Assembly (NCBI GenBank): GCA_017880865.1
Contig: JADGRL010000009.1
Coordinates: forward strand, 18,064 to 82,063
DNA: 64,000 nucleotides
Direction: 5' to 3'
DNA from: Gallionella sp.
GTDB taxonomy: Bacteria; Pseudomonadota; Gammaproteobacteria; Burkholderiales; Gallionellaceae
How positions within the stretch are numbered: the first letter of the stretch is position 1; every line of letters begins with the position of its first letter. The position numbers were made by a program, and so were the translations under genes. Of this stretch, positions 51,941 to 62,850 are shown in pieces. The notes under the pieces are model-generated. The model saw only the letters and a list, made by a program, of their open reading frames with translations. It did not search any database and had not been told where the DNA came from.

Positions 51941-54900
51941 TTAATAACTCAACACCGGAGCCAGCCAGCGTTCGGCTTCTTCCAGCGTCCAGCCCTTGCG
52001 CTTCGCATAGTCCGCGACCTGATCCTTATCAATTTTTCCGGTGGCGAAGTACTGCGCCTCAGAATGCGAGAAATAGAAGCCGCTCACGGCTGCGGTGGGC
52101 AGCATCGCAAAACTTTCCGTGATCGTGATGCCCGCGTTGAGCGGTGCCTGCAACAGCTCGAACAGCGAGCCTTTTTCGCTGTGCTCGGGGCAGGCGGGAT
52201 AGCCAGGTGCGGGGCGGATGCCGCGATAGGCTTCACTAATCAATGCATCGTTGTCCAAGGCTTCGTCTGCAGCATAACCCCAGAACTCGCGGCGCACGCG
52301 CGCATGCAGCAATTCGGCGAAGGCTTCGGCCAGACGGTCGGCCAGGGCTTTGAGCATGATCGCGTTGTAGTCGTCGTTCTGCTTCTCGAATTCTGCGACG
52401 CGCGCGTCGATGCCGATGCCGGCGGTCACGGCAAATGCGCCGATATAGTCATTGATGCCGCTCTTCTTCGGTGCCACGTAGTCGGCGAGACAGTAGTTCG
52501 GAATGTCGTCCGGCTTCTTGGTCTGCTGGCGCAGGTTGTGCCAGGTCATCGCCACTTGCTTGCGTGTCTCGTCGGTGTAGATTTCGATATCGTCGCTGTT
52601 TACGGCATTCGCGGGGAACAGGCCGAACACCGCGTTCGCGGTGAGCCATTTCTCGGCGATGATTTTCTTCAACATCGCCTGTGCATCGGCGAACAGTTTG
52701 CGCGCTTCCTCGCCCACCACTTTATCCTGCAGTATTTTCGGGTAGCGCCCCGCCAACTCCCAGGCCTGGAAGAATGGCGTCCAGTCGATATATGCGGCGA
52801 TCTTGTCGAGCGGATAGGCTTCGAATTTTTGCACGCCTGTCAGCCACGGCTTCGGGGGCGTGTAATTTTTCCAGTCCGTCTTGACGCCATGCGCACGCGC
52901 TTTCGCCAGCGTAACATGCACAGACTTGCCCTTCTTGCCCTCATGCTGTTCGCGCGCCGTCGCGTAATCCGCTTTGATGCCGGCGGTGTAATCATCGCGC
53001 AGCGTGGTGCTGAGCAGGTTGCTGCACACGCCCACCGCGCGCGAGGCGTCGGTGACGTACACCGTGGTGCCGCTCGGGTAGTGGGGTTCGATCTTCACCG
53101 CTGTGTGCACGCGCGAGGTGGTCGCGCCGCCAATCAGCAGCGGTATCTTGAAGCCCTGGCGCTCCATCTCTTTCGCGACATGCGCCATCTCTTCCAGCGA
53201 GGGCGTGATCAGGCCGGACAAGCCGATCATGTCGGCATTGTGTTCGCGCGCGGTGTCCAGAATTTGCTGGCACGGTACCATCACGCCCATGTTCACCACC
53301 TCGAAGTTGTTGCACTGCAACACCACGGTGACGATGTTCTTGCCGATATCGTGCACGTCGCCCTTGACCGTCGCCATCACGATCTTGCCTTTGGCGCTGG
53401 TGTTGCCCGAGCGCAGTTTTTCAGCTTCGATGTACGGCACCAGATGCGCCACGGCCTGCTTCATCACGCGCGCAGATTTCACGACTTGCGGCAAAAACAT
53501 CTTGCCCGCGCCAAACAAATCGCCGACCACGTTCATGCCGGCCATCAGCGGGCCTTCGATCACCTCGACCGGGAATTTCGCCTGCAGGCGCGCTTGCTCG
53601 GTGTCCTCGACAACGTAGGTGGTGATACCGCGCACCAGCGCGTGGGTCAGGCGTTCCTGCACCGTGCCTTTGCGCCACCCCAGATCTTCGACTTGTTCTC
53701 GACCGCCGCCTTTGACGTTCTCGGCCAACTTGACCAGCTTTTCGCCCGGGTTTTCTTCACCACTTTGGGGACTGCGGTTGAGCACCACATCTTCGACCGC
53801 GTCGCGCAACTCGCGCGGAATTTCATCGTACACGCCGAGCTGCCCGGCGTTGACGATGCCCATGTTCATGCCCGCCTTGATCGCGTGGTACAGAAACACG
53901 GTGTGAATCGCCTCGCGCACCGGCTCGTTGCCCCGGAACGAAAACGACACGTTGGACACGCCGCCGGAAATCTTCGCGTAAGGCAGGTGCTTGCGTATCC
54001 AGGCACAAGCCTCAATGAAGTCCACCGCGTAATTGTTGTGTTCCTCGATGCCGGTCGCGATCGCAAATATATTCGGGTCGAAAATGATGTCCTCGGGCGG
54101 GAAGCCGACCTGGTTCACCAGAATATCGTAACTGCGTTTACAGATTTCAGTCTTGCGCTTGTAAGTATCCGCCTGACCTTGCTCGTCGAACGCCATCACC
54201 ACTGCGGCCGCACCGTAGCGGCGCACCAGCGTCGCGTACTTGATGAAATTCGCTTCGCCTTCTTTGAGCGAGATTGAGTTGACGATGGGCTTGCCCTGCA
54301 CGCATTTTAGCCCCGCCTCAATGATGTTCCACTTAGATGAATCGATCATCAGCGGCACGCGCGAAATGTCCGGTTCGGAGGCGATCAGGTTCAGGAACTT
54401 CACCATCGCGGCTTCGCCGTCCAGCATCGCCTCGTCCATATTCACGTCGATCACCTGCGCGCCGGTCTCCACCTGCTGCTTGGCGACTTCCAGCGCCTCG
54501 TCGTACTGGCCTTCGAGAATCAGGCGCTTGAACTTGGCCGAGCCGGTGACGTTGGCGCGCTCGCCGACGTTGACGAACAACGAGTCATCGCCGATGTTGA
54601 ACGGCTCAAGGCCGGACAGGCGGCACTTCTTTTCGAGGTCCGGTAGATTGCGCGGCGGCACGTCGCGCAGGGCATCGGCGATCGCCTTGATGTGCGCGGG
54701 CGAAGTACCGCAGCAGCCACCCGCGATGTTGAGGAAGCCGCTGGTGGCAAATTCCTTAACCAGCCTTGCAGTTTTTTCTGGTAACTCATCGTAGCCGGTT
54801 TCCGATAACGGATTGGGCAGCCCGGCGTTGGGGTGAGCGCTGACATAGCACGATGCCACTCGCGACAATTCTTCCACATAGGGGCGCATCAGTTCCGCGC

Positions 54901-55696
54901 CCAGCGCGCAGTTCAAGCCGATGGACAGCGGACGTGCATGACTTAAAGAATTCCAGAATGCTTCGGTGGTCTGCCCCGACAGCGTGCGTCCCGATGCATC
55001 GGTGATCGTACCGGAAATCATGATCGGCACGCGCACCTGATGCTGTTCGAAATAGCGATCGATCGCGAACAGCGCGGCCTTGGCATTGAGCGTGTCGAAG
55101 ATGGTTTCGACCATCAGCATGTCCGCCCCGCCGTCCAGCAGGCCGCGTATCGCTTCGGTGTAGCTTTCAACCAGTTCGTCGAAGGTGACGTTGCGCGCGC
55201 CGGGATCGTTCACGTCTGGCGAGATCGAGGCGGTGCGCCCGGTCGGCCCGAGCACGCCCGCGACGAAACGCGGCTTGTCCTTGGTGGAAAATTCATCGCA
55301 CAGCCCGCGCGCCAGACTGGCCCCGGCGACATTCAGCTCGTACACCAGATGCTGCATCTCATAATCCGCCATCGATACCGAGGTGGAATTGAAGGTACAG
55401 GTTTCGAGGATGTCCGCTCCCGCGTCAAGGTATTCGCGATGGATTCCACCGACGACATGCGGCTGGGTCAGCAACAACAAATCGTTACAGCCTTTCACGT
55501 CCACATGATGGTCGGCAAAAGTTTTGCGCGCGATGTTTCGATCGGAATAAGCCTTGGGGTATTCGCCGTACAACTCCGTACCGCGATAATGCGCCTCGGT
55601 CAGCTTATAGCGCTGTATCATCGTGCCCATCGCACCATCAAGAATCAGGATACGTTTTTGCAGCAATGCTTCGATGGGGTGGGGCTTGTAGCTCAT
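51941..55696 (-). CDS. metH: Cobalamin-dependent methionine synthase
   Basis: [100 protein letters not shown]-term activation domain. Confidence 0.98.
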   Translation of the reverse strand: MSYKPHPIEALLQKRILILDGAMGTMIQRYKLTEAHYRGTELYGEYPKAYSDRNIARKTFADHHVDVKGCNDLLLLTQPHVVGGIHREYLDAGADILETCTFNSTSVSMADYEMQHLVYELNVAGASLARGLCDEFSTKDKPRFVAGVLGPTGRTASISPDVNDPGARNVTFDELVESYTEAIRGLLDGGADMLMVETIFDTLNAKAALFAIDRYFEQHQVRVPIMISGTITDASGRTLSGQTTEAFWNSLSHARPLSIGLNCALGAELMRPYVEELSRVASCYVSAHPNAGLPNPLSETGYDELPEKTARLVKEFATSGFLNIAGGCCGTSPAHIKAIADALRDVPPRNLPDLEKKCRLSGLEPFNIGDDSLFVNVGERANVTGSAKFKRLILEGQYDEALEVAKQQVETGAQVIDVNMDEAMLDGEAAMVKFLNLIASEPDISRVPLMIDSSKWNIIEAGLKCVQGKPIVNSISLKEGEANFIKYATLVRRYGAAAVVMAFDEQGQADTYKRKTEICKRSYDILVNQVGFPPEDIIFDPNIFAIATGIEEHNNYAVDFIEACAWIRKHLPYAKISGGVSNVSFSFRGNEPVREAIHTVFLYHAIKAGMNMGIVNAGQLGVYDEIPRELRDAVEDVVLNRSPQSGEENPGEKLVKLAENVKGGGREQVEDLGWRKGTVQERLTHALVRGITTYVVEDTEQARLQAKFPVEVIEGPLMAGMNVVGDLFGAGKMFLPQVVKSARVMKQAVAHLVPYIEAEKLRSGNTSAKGKIVMATVKGDVHDIGKNIVTVVLQCNNFEVVNMGVMVPCQQILDTAREHNADMIGLSGLITPSLEEMAHVAKEMERQGFKIPLLIGGATTSRVHTAVKIEPHYPSGTTVYVTDASRAVGVCSNLLSTTLRDDYTAGIKADYATAREQHEGKKGKSVHVTLAKARAHGVKTDWKNYTPPKPWLTGVQKFEAYPLDKIAAYIDWTPFFQAWELAGRYPKILQDKVVGEEARKLFADAQAMLKKIIAEKWLTANAVFGLFPANAVNSDDIEIYTDETRKQVAMTWHNLRQQTKKPDDIPNYCLADYVAPKKSGINDYIGAFAVTAGIGIDARVAEFEKQNDDYNAIMLKALADRLAEAFAELLHARVRREFWGYAADEALDNDALISEAYRGIRPAPGYPACPEHSEKGSLFELLQAPLNAGITITESFAMLPTAAVSGFYFSHSEAQYFATGKIDKDQVADYAKRKGWTLEEAERWLAPVLSY

Positions 55697-55899
55697 GGTA
55701 TGCGGTGCAAATAAAAGTTTGTCATTTTACCACGCGGCTACTGTGCGCCAGTCTGAAATAAAAGGGCCACCGATTCGTTATGGTTAAAAGCAGCCGTGCC
55801 GAATCGGCAGACCACGCGCTTTAAAAGTTGCAATAAATTTACAACTCCTCATATGATGTATATATAATATATATTCATAAAAATACCAAGGGATTTTAT

Positions 55900-56355
55900 A
55901 TGGGCAACAAATTAGTTTGGACACCAGATTTAAACACGGGCATTGATGTTATCGACAAGCAGCACAAAAGAATTGTCGACTACATCAATCAGTTGCACGA
56001 TGCGAGCATCAGCGGACAGCAGCGCGAAGCTATCGGCGAGGTGATTGATGAGCTGGTGGATTACACGCTTTCTCATTTTGCTTTTGAAGAGAGCATGCAG
56101 GAAGAGGCGAATTATCCTTTCTACAAGGCGCACAAAAAGGTTCACGACCTGTTTGTAAAGCGTGTGAGTTCCTATCAGGAAAGATTCAAGCAGGGCGATG
56201 ATGTTTCTGAAGATTTGAATAACATGCTGGTCACCTGGCTGTTCAATCACATCAAGCGTGACGATGCGGACTATGTGGCCTCGGTGAAGGCTAATCTGGA
56301 AGAGCATGGATTTACCGAAAAGAAAAAAGGCTTCTTCAGCAAACTGTTTGGATAA
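55900..56355 (+). CDS. Bacteriohemerythrin
   Basis: [86 protein letters not shown]: canonical H..HxxxE..HxxxH..HxxxxD ligands. Confidence 0.95.
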   Translation: MGNKLVWTPDLNTGIDVIDKQHKRIVDYINQLHDASISGQQREAIGEVIDELVDYTLSHFAFEESMQEEANYPFYKAHKKVHDLFVKRVSSYQERFKQGDDVSEDLNNMLVTWLFNHIKRDDADYVASVKANLEEHGFTEKKKGFFSKLFG

Positions 56356-56360
56356 TCACT

Positions 56361-57851
56361 TCAGAAATTGAGTCGCCGGTACTGCACCGCCTCGGCAATA
56401 TGTTTGGTTGCGATGTCCTTATCCCCGTCCAGATCGGCGATGGTGCGCGCCACTTTGAGCACACGGTGATAGGCGCGTGCCGAGAGATTGAGTCGACTGA
56501 TAGCTTGTTGCAATAAGGCGATGCCCTGCGCGTCGGGTGCGCACAGCGCATCTGTTTCAGTCACAGAAAGTTGCGCGTTGGCTTTGTTCTGGCGCGCGAG
56601 TTGGCGTTGGCGCGCGATTTCAACACGCGCCTGCAATTCGGCACTGGTTTCACCAGCCGCCCTGTTGATCAAATCATCCTGCGGCACGGCGGGCACCTCG
56701 ATCTGAATGTCGATACGATCCAGCAGCGGGCCGGAGATCTTGCTGCGGTAGCGTGAAATCTGGTCCGGGGTGCAGCGGCACTTGCCGTTGTAATGCCCGT
56801 GATACCCGCACGGGCAGGGGTTCATCGCCGCGATGAGTTGAAACTGCGCGGGAAAATCGGCACGGCGTGCGGCGCGCGAAATCGTGATGTGCCCGGATTC
56901 CATCGGCTCACGCAGCACTTCCAGCACGCTTCGATCGAACTCCGGCAACTCATCAAGAAACAGCACACCATGCAACGCCATCGAAATCTCACCGGGACGC
57001 GGATTGCTGCCGCCGCCGACCAACGCCACGCCTGAAGCAGTATGGTGAGGCGCGCGATACGGGCGCGTCTTCCACTTAGCCACATCGAAACTGCCGTCCA
57101 GCGATTGCACCGCCGCGCTTTGCAGCGCTTCGACTTCTGTCATTTGCGGCAAAATGCCGGGGAAACGCGCAGCCAGCATTGATTTACCGGTTCCGGGTGG
57201 ACCCATCATCAACACACTGTGTCCACCTGCTGCGGCGATTTCCAGCGCGCGTTTGACTTGCGCCTGCCCCTTAACTTCGCGCATATCCGGATAATACGGC
57301 GCGATGATTTGCGGCTGGCTAATATAGGGCGCAATCCGTTCTCGTCCGGTCAGATGCGCCGCTACTTGCAACAGCGTTTGCGCCGGATAGATGACCGCCT
57401 CTTCCACCAGCGCAGCTTCGGCGGCATTCGCCTGTGGCAGAATAAAACCGCGTCCGCTGCTCACCGCGCGATAAGTCATCGCCAGCGCGCCACGTATCGC
57501 GCGCAGCTCGCCAGTCAACGCGAGCTCACCGGCGTATTCATATTCGGCGAGCTTATCGGAAGGAATCTGTCCGGTGGCGGCGAGTATTCCCAGCGCGATA
57601 GGCAGATCGAATCTGCCGCTTTCCTTAGGCAGGTCAGCGGGAGCCAGATTGACGGTGATGTGCCGGGCTGGAAAATCAAAATGACAATTTTGCAGTGCGG
57701 CGCGCACGCGGTCTTTGCTTTCCTTAACTTCGGTTTCCGGCAGGCCTACGATGGTAAAGTTGGGCAGGCCATTGGCAATGTGCACCTCGACGGTGACCAG
57801 CGCCGCCTCCATGCCGGTTAATGCGCGGCTGTATAGCACAGCCAGGCTCAT
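56361..57851 (-). CDS. comM: YifB/ComM family Mg-chelatase-like AAA ATPase
   Basis: MSLAVLYSRALTGMEAALVTVEVHIANGLPNFTIVGLPETEVKESKDRVRAALQN..GPPGTGKSMLAARFPGILP..AMNPCPCGYHGHYNGKCRCTPDQISRYRSKISGPLLDRIDIQIEVP. Confidence 0.96.
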   Translation of the reverse strand: MSLAVLYSRALTGMEAALVTVEVHIANGLPNFTIVGLPETEVKESKDRVRAALQNCHFDFPARHITVNLAPADLPKESGRFDLPIALGILAATGQIPSDKLAEYEYAGELALTGELRAIRGALAMTYRAVSSGRGFILPQANAAEAALVEEAVIYPAQTLLQVAAHLTGRERIAPYISQPQIIAPYYPDMREVKGQAQVKRALEIAAAGGHSVLMMGPPGTGKSMLAARFPGILPQMTEVEALQSAAVQSLDGSFDVAKWKTRPYRAPHHTASGVALVGGGSNPRPGEISMALHGVLFLDELPEFDRSVLEVLREPMESGHITISRAARRADFPAQFQLIAAMNPCPCGYHGHYNGKCRCTPDQISRYRSKISGPLLDRIDIQIEVPAVPQDDLINRAAGETSAELQARVEIARQRQLARQNKANAQLSVTETDALCAPDAQGIALLQQAISRLNLSARAYHRVLKVARTIADLDGDKDIATKHIAEAVQYRRLNF

Positions 57852-57852
57852 G

Positions 57853-58101
57853 TTATTTTGTTGCCGTGTTGCGTAGAGCTTCCAGCTCCGCAACCCGTGC
57901 TTCCAGTGCGGTCAGTTGTTCACGGGCGCGAGCCAACAGTTGCGTCTGCACGTCGAATTCTTCGCGCGTCACCAGATCGAGTTTGGCGAAACCTTGCGCG
58001 AGCAGTGCGCGGGCGTTCTTTTCAAAGTCACGGGCGGGTCCGCTGTTAGCCGCCGCGCTCAGCTTGGCGGAAAGATCCTCAAAAAGTTTCGAGTTCAACA
58101 T
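57853..58101 (-). CDS. ubiK: Ubiquinone biosynthesis accessory factor UbiK (BMFP family)
   Basis: MLNSKLFEDLSAKLSAAANSGPARDFEKNARALLAQGFAKLDLVTREEFDVQTQLLARAREQLTALEARVAELEA. Confidence 0.92.
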   Translation of the reverse strand: MLNSKLFEDLSAKLSAAANSGPARDFEKNARALLAQGFAKLDLVTREEFDVQTQLLARAREQLTALEARVAELEALRNTATK

Positions 58102-58175
58102 GATGATGCTCCTCTGAAATGCAATGATGGTCAGTGTAGCAAAATTCGCTGCTTTCTGATGATGCATTCATGTGG

Positions 58176-58223
58176 TGCACCAGATGGTGCGCATGATCGC
58201 CAGTGCGCATGAAATTGGTGCGC
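58176..58223 (+). promoter_or_regulatory. Candidate NtrC enhancer region upstream of porin-glnK-amtB
   Basis: Two dyads, tgcaccagatggtgcg (58176-58191) and tgcgcatgaaattggtgcgc (58204-58223), resembling TGCAC-N7-GTGCA but with off spacing. Confidence 0.35.
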
Positions 58224-58284
58224 GGGCTTTTTGTGGCAACCACGCATCTTGCTTAACTTATTGTTCTATTGCCAAATAAATCTT

Positions 58285-58300
58285 TGGCACGGATGCTGCT
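58285..58300 (+). promoter_or_regulatory. Sigma-54-type promoter upstream of porin-glnK-amtB
   Basis: tGGcacggatgctGCt; GG-N10-GC spacing. Confidence 0.7.
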
Positions 58301-58351
58301 GTAGTGTTTGTGCGGATACTGTTATCCCGCTCTCAACTTAAGAAAGGAATC

Positions 58352-59533
58352 ATGATGAAACGTAATCTGTTGAACTCTTTGATCTTGGCAGCATTAGCAG
58401 TCCCTGGCGTTGCACTAGCAGCGGATGCTCCAGCTGCGGCTCCATCTGCGGCTCCAGCTGTTCCCACGCTGTCGTCCATTCTCGATGCGTCGGGAATAAG
58501 CGTAACGGGTGACCTGGATTTTTCCTATAGCTCATTGAGTGGTACGGGTCAGTTTACCAGCGGCACAAATGACCGGGTGTTTGATTACGCGCACAACAGC
58601 TTCACCATGCAAGCGCTGGACCTGACTATCGCAAAACAGCCTACGGAAGGCTACGGCGGCTTGGTTGACCTAACCTTAGGCAAGGATGCCAGCACTATCG
58701 CTTCATTTGGTACCCAATCAGTTGCTCCGGCTCCTAATGCACAAATGCAAACCTACGATCTTACCCAAGCCTTTATTCAATATGCCTCCGGTTCGTGGAC
58801 GACCATTGCCGGTAAGTTCATTACCCAGGCAGGGCAGGAATATATCAAGTCGGCCGCCAACACCAACTTCTCGCGCTCCATCCTGTTCGGTTACGCGATT
58901 CCGTTTACCCACACCGGCTTTCGTTCCACTTATAAAATATCGGATGCGGTCAGCCTGATGGGTGGTGTGAATAACGGCTGGGATGAAGCAAACGACCTCC
59001 ATCCAAACAAGAATGTTGAGCTTGGGCTGATGCTGACTCCAACCAAGACCATCGTCTTGAATGTAATGGATCACTATGGCGCAGAACAAGTTAGCGGATC
59101 ATCGACGCCGATTAACCTCATACAGGGAAAGCGCAATCTGCTTGACGTGGTAGCCACCTATGCCGTGACCGATAACCTGAATTTTGCGTTGAACTATGAC
59201 GGCGGCTCACAAAATAACGCACCTTTGGCCGGTGGCTCAACTGGTTCAGCCAAGTGGAGCGGCGTGGCGGCTTATGCAAACTACCAGATCAACGATTTGT
59301 GGCGTTTGTCCGCCCGTGGCGAGACTTTCAATGACAAGGATGGCTATCGCACCGGCGTAGTTCAGAAATGGAAGGAAGCGACTTTGACCGTGGGTTATGC
59401 ACCAAACAAGAATGTGGAGTTGCGCGGCGAAGTGCGCAAGGATACTTCGGACAAGGCTTCGTTCGCTTATAACGATGGCATCGCACGTAAAGCTCAAAGT
59501 TCCTTGGGACTGGAAGCGATTTACAAGTTTTAA
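58352..59533 (+). CDS. Outer-membrane beta-barrel porin (BBP2/OmpL-like)
   Basis: Signal peptide MMKRNLLNSLILAALAVPGVALAADAP; alternating beta-strands; C-terminal aromatic SSLGLEAIYKF. Confidence 0.8.
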   Translation: MMKRNLLNSLILAALAVPGVALAADAPAAAPSAAPAVPTLSSILDASGISVTGDLDFSYSSLSGTGQFTSGTNDRVFDYAHNSFTMQALDLTIAKQPTEGYGGLVDLTLGKDASTIASFGTQSVAPAPNAQMQTYDLTQAFIQYASGSWTTIAGKFITQAGQEYIKSAANTNFSRSILFGYAIPFTHTGFRSTYKISDAVSLMGGVNNGWDEANDLHPNKNVELGLMLTPTKTIVLNVMDHYGAEQVSGSSTPINLIQGKRNLLDVVATYAVTDNLNFALNYDGGSQNNAPLAGGSTGSAKWSGVAAYANYQINDLWRLSARGETFNDKDGYRTGVVQKWKEATLTVGYAPNKNVELRGEVRKDTSDKASFAYNDGIARKAQSSLGLEAIYKF

Positions 59534-59547
59534 TTATTTCCAACTGA

Positions 59548-59901
<354 letters not shown>

Positions 59902-59912
59902 GGAACCATGCC

Positions 59913-61427
59913 ATGAAACAATTTATAGCATCATTAGCGCTGCTGGCCGTGCTGTGTGGTCTGGTAGCACCCTCTTTTGCAGATGAAGCGGCGGCTCCCG
60001 CTGCCGCAACTGCAACCACAGCTGTAGCTGCACCAGCCGCCGCCGCTCCTGCTGCGGACGCGCCTGCCGCCACCCCTAAATGCGGCGACAAGGGTTTCGA
60101 CTGCAACAAGGGCGACATCGCCTGGATGATGACATCAACCGCATTCGTGCTGCTGATGACCGTCCCCGGCTTGGCCCTGTTCTATGCCGGTATGGTGCGC
60201 GGGAAAAATGCACTGTCTACCGTCATGCAAAGCTTTGCGATATTCTGCGTCATCGCGGTGCTCTGGGTATTTTACGGTTACAGCGGTGCGTTTACTGCGG
60301 GACATGAGGGCAACATACTGGCACCGTTCATCGGCTCGCTCGACAAGCTGTTCATGTCCGGCGATGACCCGACTACGGCGGTGGCTGCGACATTCAGCAA
60401 AGGCCAGTACATACCGGATTTCGTGTACTGCGTGTTCCAGCTAACCTTTGCTGCCATCACGGTCGCGCTGATCTGCGGCGGCTTCGCGGAACGCTTCAAG
60501 TTCTCGGCGATGATTATATTCTGCGTCCTGTGGTTCACCTTTGCCTACCTGCCGATTTCTCACATGGTTTGGTACTGGGACGGCCCCGATGCTTATACCA
60601 GCGCTAAGGCAGGTGACATCGCCAATAGCCACGCCGGTTGGTTGTTCCAGAAAGGTGCAATCGATTTTGCCGGCGGAACCGTGGTGCATATCAACGCGGG
60701 TATCGCGGCACTGGTAGCCGCTCTGATGTTGGGGCCACGTAAAGGTTACGGTAAAATTGCCATGCCTCCGCACAGCCTGATGATGACTGCAATCGGCACC
60801 GGTATGCTGTGGATGGGCTGGTTCGGTTTCAACGCAGGTTCCGCATTGGAATCCACGGGTGCAGCCGGCCTTGCTTTCTTCAACACCCTGTTCGGCACCG
60901 CCGTTGCAGGCGTTACCTGGACGGCTGTCGAGTGGATCGTCAAGGGTAAGCCAAGCCTGCTGGGCATCTGCTCCGGTATCGTTTCAGGCCTGGTTGCAAT
61001 CACCCCGGCTGCAGGCTATGTCGGTGTGGGCGGCGCGATGATTATCTGTACCGTGGCTCCGATCATCTGCTTCTTCGCCGTAACCGTGCTCAAGCACAAG
61101 CTGAAATATGACGATGCTCTGGACGCGTTCGGTGTGCATTGTGTCGGAGGTATTATCGGCGCCATCGGCACCGGCATATTCGTCAATCCATCACTCGGCG
61201 GCACCGGCGTTTATGACTATGTTGCCAACAAGGTCGGTGATTTCGATGCGATGGGACAAATTGTCTCGCAGCTCTGGGCCGTCGGTATTACGCTGGCATG
61301 GTCTGCTTTCGTTGCCTTCGTGATTCTGTTTATCCTGAAGAAAACGATCGGCATACGTGCAACTGACGAAGCACAAGAAGAAGGTCTCGATCTGGCCGAT
61401 CACGGCGAGAACGCTTACAACCACTAA
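59913..61427 (+). CDS. amtB: Ammonium transporter AmtB
   Basis: Signal peptide plus Ala/Pro-rich segment; FVLLMTVPGLALFYAGMVRGKNALSTVMQSFAI..GGTVVHINAGIAALVAALMLGPRKGY..DDALDAFGVHCVGGIIGAIGTGIF. Confidence 0.97.
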   Translation: MKQFIASLALLAVLCGLVAPSFADEAAAPAAATATTAVAAPAAAAPAADAPAATPKCGDKGFDCNKGDIAWMMTSTAFVLLMTVPGLALFYAGMVRGKNALSTVMQSFAIFCVIAVLWVFYGYSGAFTAGHEGNILAPFIGSLDKLFMSGDDPTTAVAATFSKGQYIPDFVYCVFQLTFAAITVALICGGFAERFKFSAMIIFCVLWFTFAYLPISHMVWYWDGPDAYTSAKAGDIANSHAGWLFQKGAIDFAGGTVVHINAGIAALVAALMLGPRKGYGKIAMPPHSLMMTAIGTGMLWMGWFGFNAGSALESTGAAGLAFFNTLFGTAVAGVTWTAVEWIVKGKPSLLGICSGIVSGLVAITPAAGYVGVGGAMIICTVAPIICFFAVTVLKHKLKYDDALDAFGVHCVGGIIGAIGTGIFVNPSLGGTGVYDYVANKVGDFDAMGQIVSQLWAVGITLAWSAFVAFVILFILKKTIGIRATDEAQEEGLDLADHGENAYNH

Positions 61428-61462
61428 AACAATTACTCCTCGAAGCTCTAAGCTTCGCCTCA

Positions 61463-61488
61463 GGGCACCGCAAGGTGCCCTTTTTTTT
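61463..61488 (+). terminator. Rho-independent terminator of amtB
   Basis: gggcacc-gcaa-ggtgccc followed by tttttttt. Confidence 0.95.
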
Positions 61489-61518
61489 GGTGTCAGTCCT
61501 GATCTTCTCAGGCACCAG

Positions 61519-61549
61519 AAACAGGGCGTGGTTTATCGTGCCCTGTTTT
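61519..61549. terminator. Second hairpin downstream of amtB
   Basis: aaacagggc..gccctgttt. Confidence 0.45.
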
Positions 61550-61673
61550 GAAATAAAATTGGAATAAACAAGTGTTAGTATTTCGTCACCAACAGTCAGC
61601 TTGTCGTCAATAAACTTCGCTGCTAATTCTAAAATACTTAGCAACACGCTGATTCCATATAGGCATGAATATT

Positions 61674-61689
61674 TGGCACGCTATATGCG
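61674..61689 (+). promoter_or_regulatory. Sigma-54-type promoter upstream of small Cys-rich ORF
   Basis: tGGcacgctatatGCg; exact TGGCACG -24 block with N10 to GC. Confidence 0.65.
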
Positions 61690-61773
61690 GAGCTTACAGC
61701 GATGCAAAGCCGCTTCATTTTGAAGTGGCTAAGTCGACACCCGTTACCCAATCAATATGATTGGAGAATCATA

Positions 61774-61953
61774 ATGACCCATAGCCAAACAAACGAATCC
61801 TTTCTCTGCGGCGATTGCAAACATCACCTTTGCATTCGAGAAGACATGCACAAAGTTATTTGTGCAGTTACTCTGGAATTTAAAGACAGGGGAAACGTCG
61901 CTTCCTGCGAGTATGCAGATCGCATGGATGCCGATGACAAGGATCTTGCCTAG
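61774..61953 (+). CDS. Small Cys-rich protein (59 aa), function unknown
   Basis: MTHSQTNESFLCGDCKHHLCIREDMHKVICAVTLEFKDRGNVASCEYADRMDADDKDLA; GGAG ~9 nt upstream of ATG; Cys 12, 15, 20, 30, 45. Confidence 0.65.
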   Translation: MTHSQTNESFLCGDCKHHLCIREDMHKVICAVTLEFKDRGNVASCEYADRMDADDKDLA

Positions 61954-62089
61954 GGACTGGTTAGCCGCCTGAACGACGGCGTTATTTCCCTACTTTTCTA
62001 CCCAGTTCCTCTTGAGCTTTTTGGGCACGGTGCCAATGGCCTGCACATTGGAACTCGAACAACCGATCAGTTATTTTTAACAAACCTTT

Positions 62090-62788
62090 TTACTTCGACA
62101 CGATAACCAGTCCACGCGCTTTCTCGCTGGTCGTGTCGATCGTGGCGATCGCCTGTAACAGCGTACCGATGCCGACCCACACCGGGGTATATTTGTACTT
62201 GGCCACATCGAGTATCAGCACGCTGTCGGACTGCGCATCATAGGCCGCCAATACCGACCAGTGTCCTCCACCTACCTGCCCCAGATTCGCGCGTAAATAA
62301 TTGGCCAGCACAAACCGCCCATCATCTCCCAGCGCCTTCTTCAGCAAGGTGCGCAGGCCCTCCTCATCAAGCGTATCGCCAGCGATGGAGATTGCGCTGA
62401 CGCCCTGGCGAGACAAGGTGTCAGTCATCTGCTCACGCGTCATGCCCATCGCGAGTACGGTCTGCGGGCTGATGATCTTGATGACCTCGGGCGTGAAGAA
62501 GTTGCTCTGGGTAAAGTAGGCATACGGCGCATAGGCCGGATCAACGGGTTTCTTGATCGGCATCGCGTTGAGCACGGTGACGGCGCTGGCCACGGAACAA
62601 TACGACTGGGTGACCTGCGTGGCGAAGGTCGGGGCCAGTTGCCAGTAATCCGCATCGGCCGGGATACGGGCACGCAGTATCTTGCCTGCCGCCGAGTCCC
62701 AATAGACGACGGCGGGTTCGGCACCCGCCCATCCCGAAACGGGTGACACAAAGGAATAGAGAATGACTGCGAGTATGAGATTTTTCAT
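62090..62788 (-). CDS. Phytochelatin-synthase-family (papain-like) secreted protein
   Basis: Signal peptide MKNLILAVILYSFVSPVSGWAG; FATQVTQSYCSVASAVTVLNAM (Cys), GQVGGGHWSVLAAYD (His), VLILDVAKYKYTPVWV (Asp). Confidence 0.85.
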   Translation of the reverse strand: MKNLILAVILYSFVSPVSGWAGAEPAVVYWDSAAGKILRARIPADADYWQLAPTFATQVTQSYCSVASAVTVLNAMPIKKPVDPAYAPYAYFTQSNFFTPEVIKIISPQTVLAMGMTREQMTDTLSRQGVSAISIAGDTLDEEGLRTLLKKALGDDGRFVLANYLRANLGQVGGGHWSVLAAYDAQSDSVLILDVAKYKYTPVWVGIGTLLQAIATIDTTSEKARGLVIVSK

Positions 62789-62850
62789 AAGCTATATTCC
62801 TTCTTCTGCAAACGCTTCAATACCGGATTCAGGATTTTCAAAAAGCGGAA

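Noticed and set aside
52064-54277. 737-aa plus-strand ORF
   Set aside because: Antisense to metH; R/H/A/V-rich composition typical of a shadow frame.
55697-55899. Possible SAH or cobalamin riboswitch upstream of metH
   Set aside because: No recognisable consensus core (e.g. B12 box) on the metH-coding strand.
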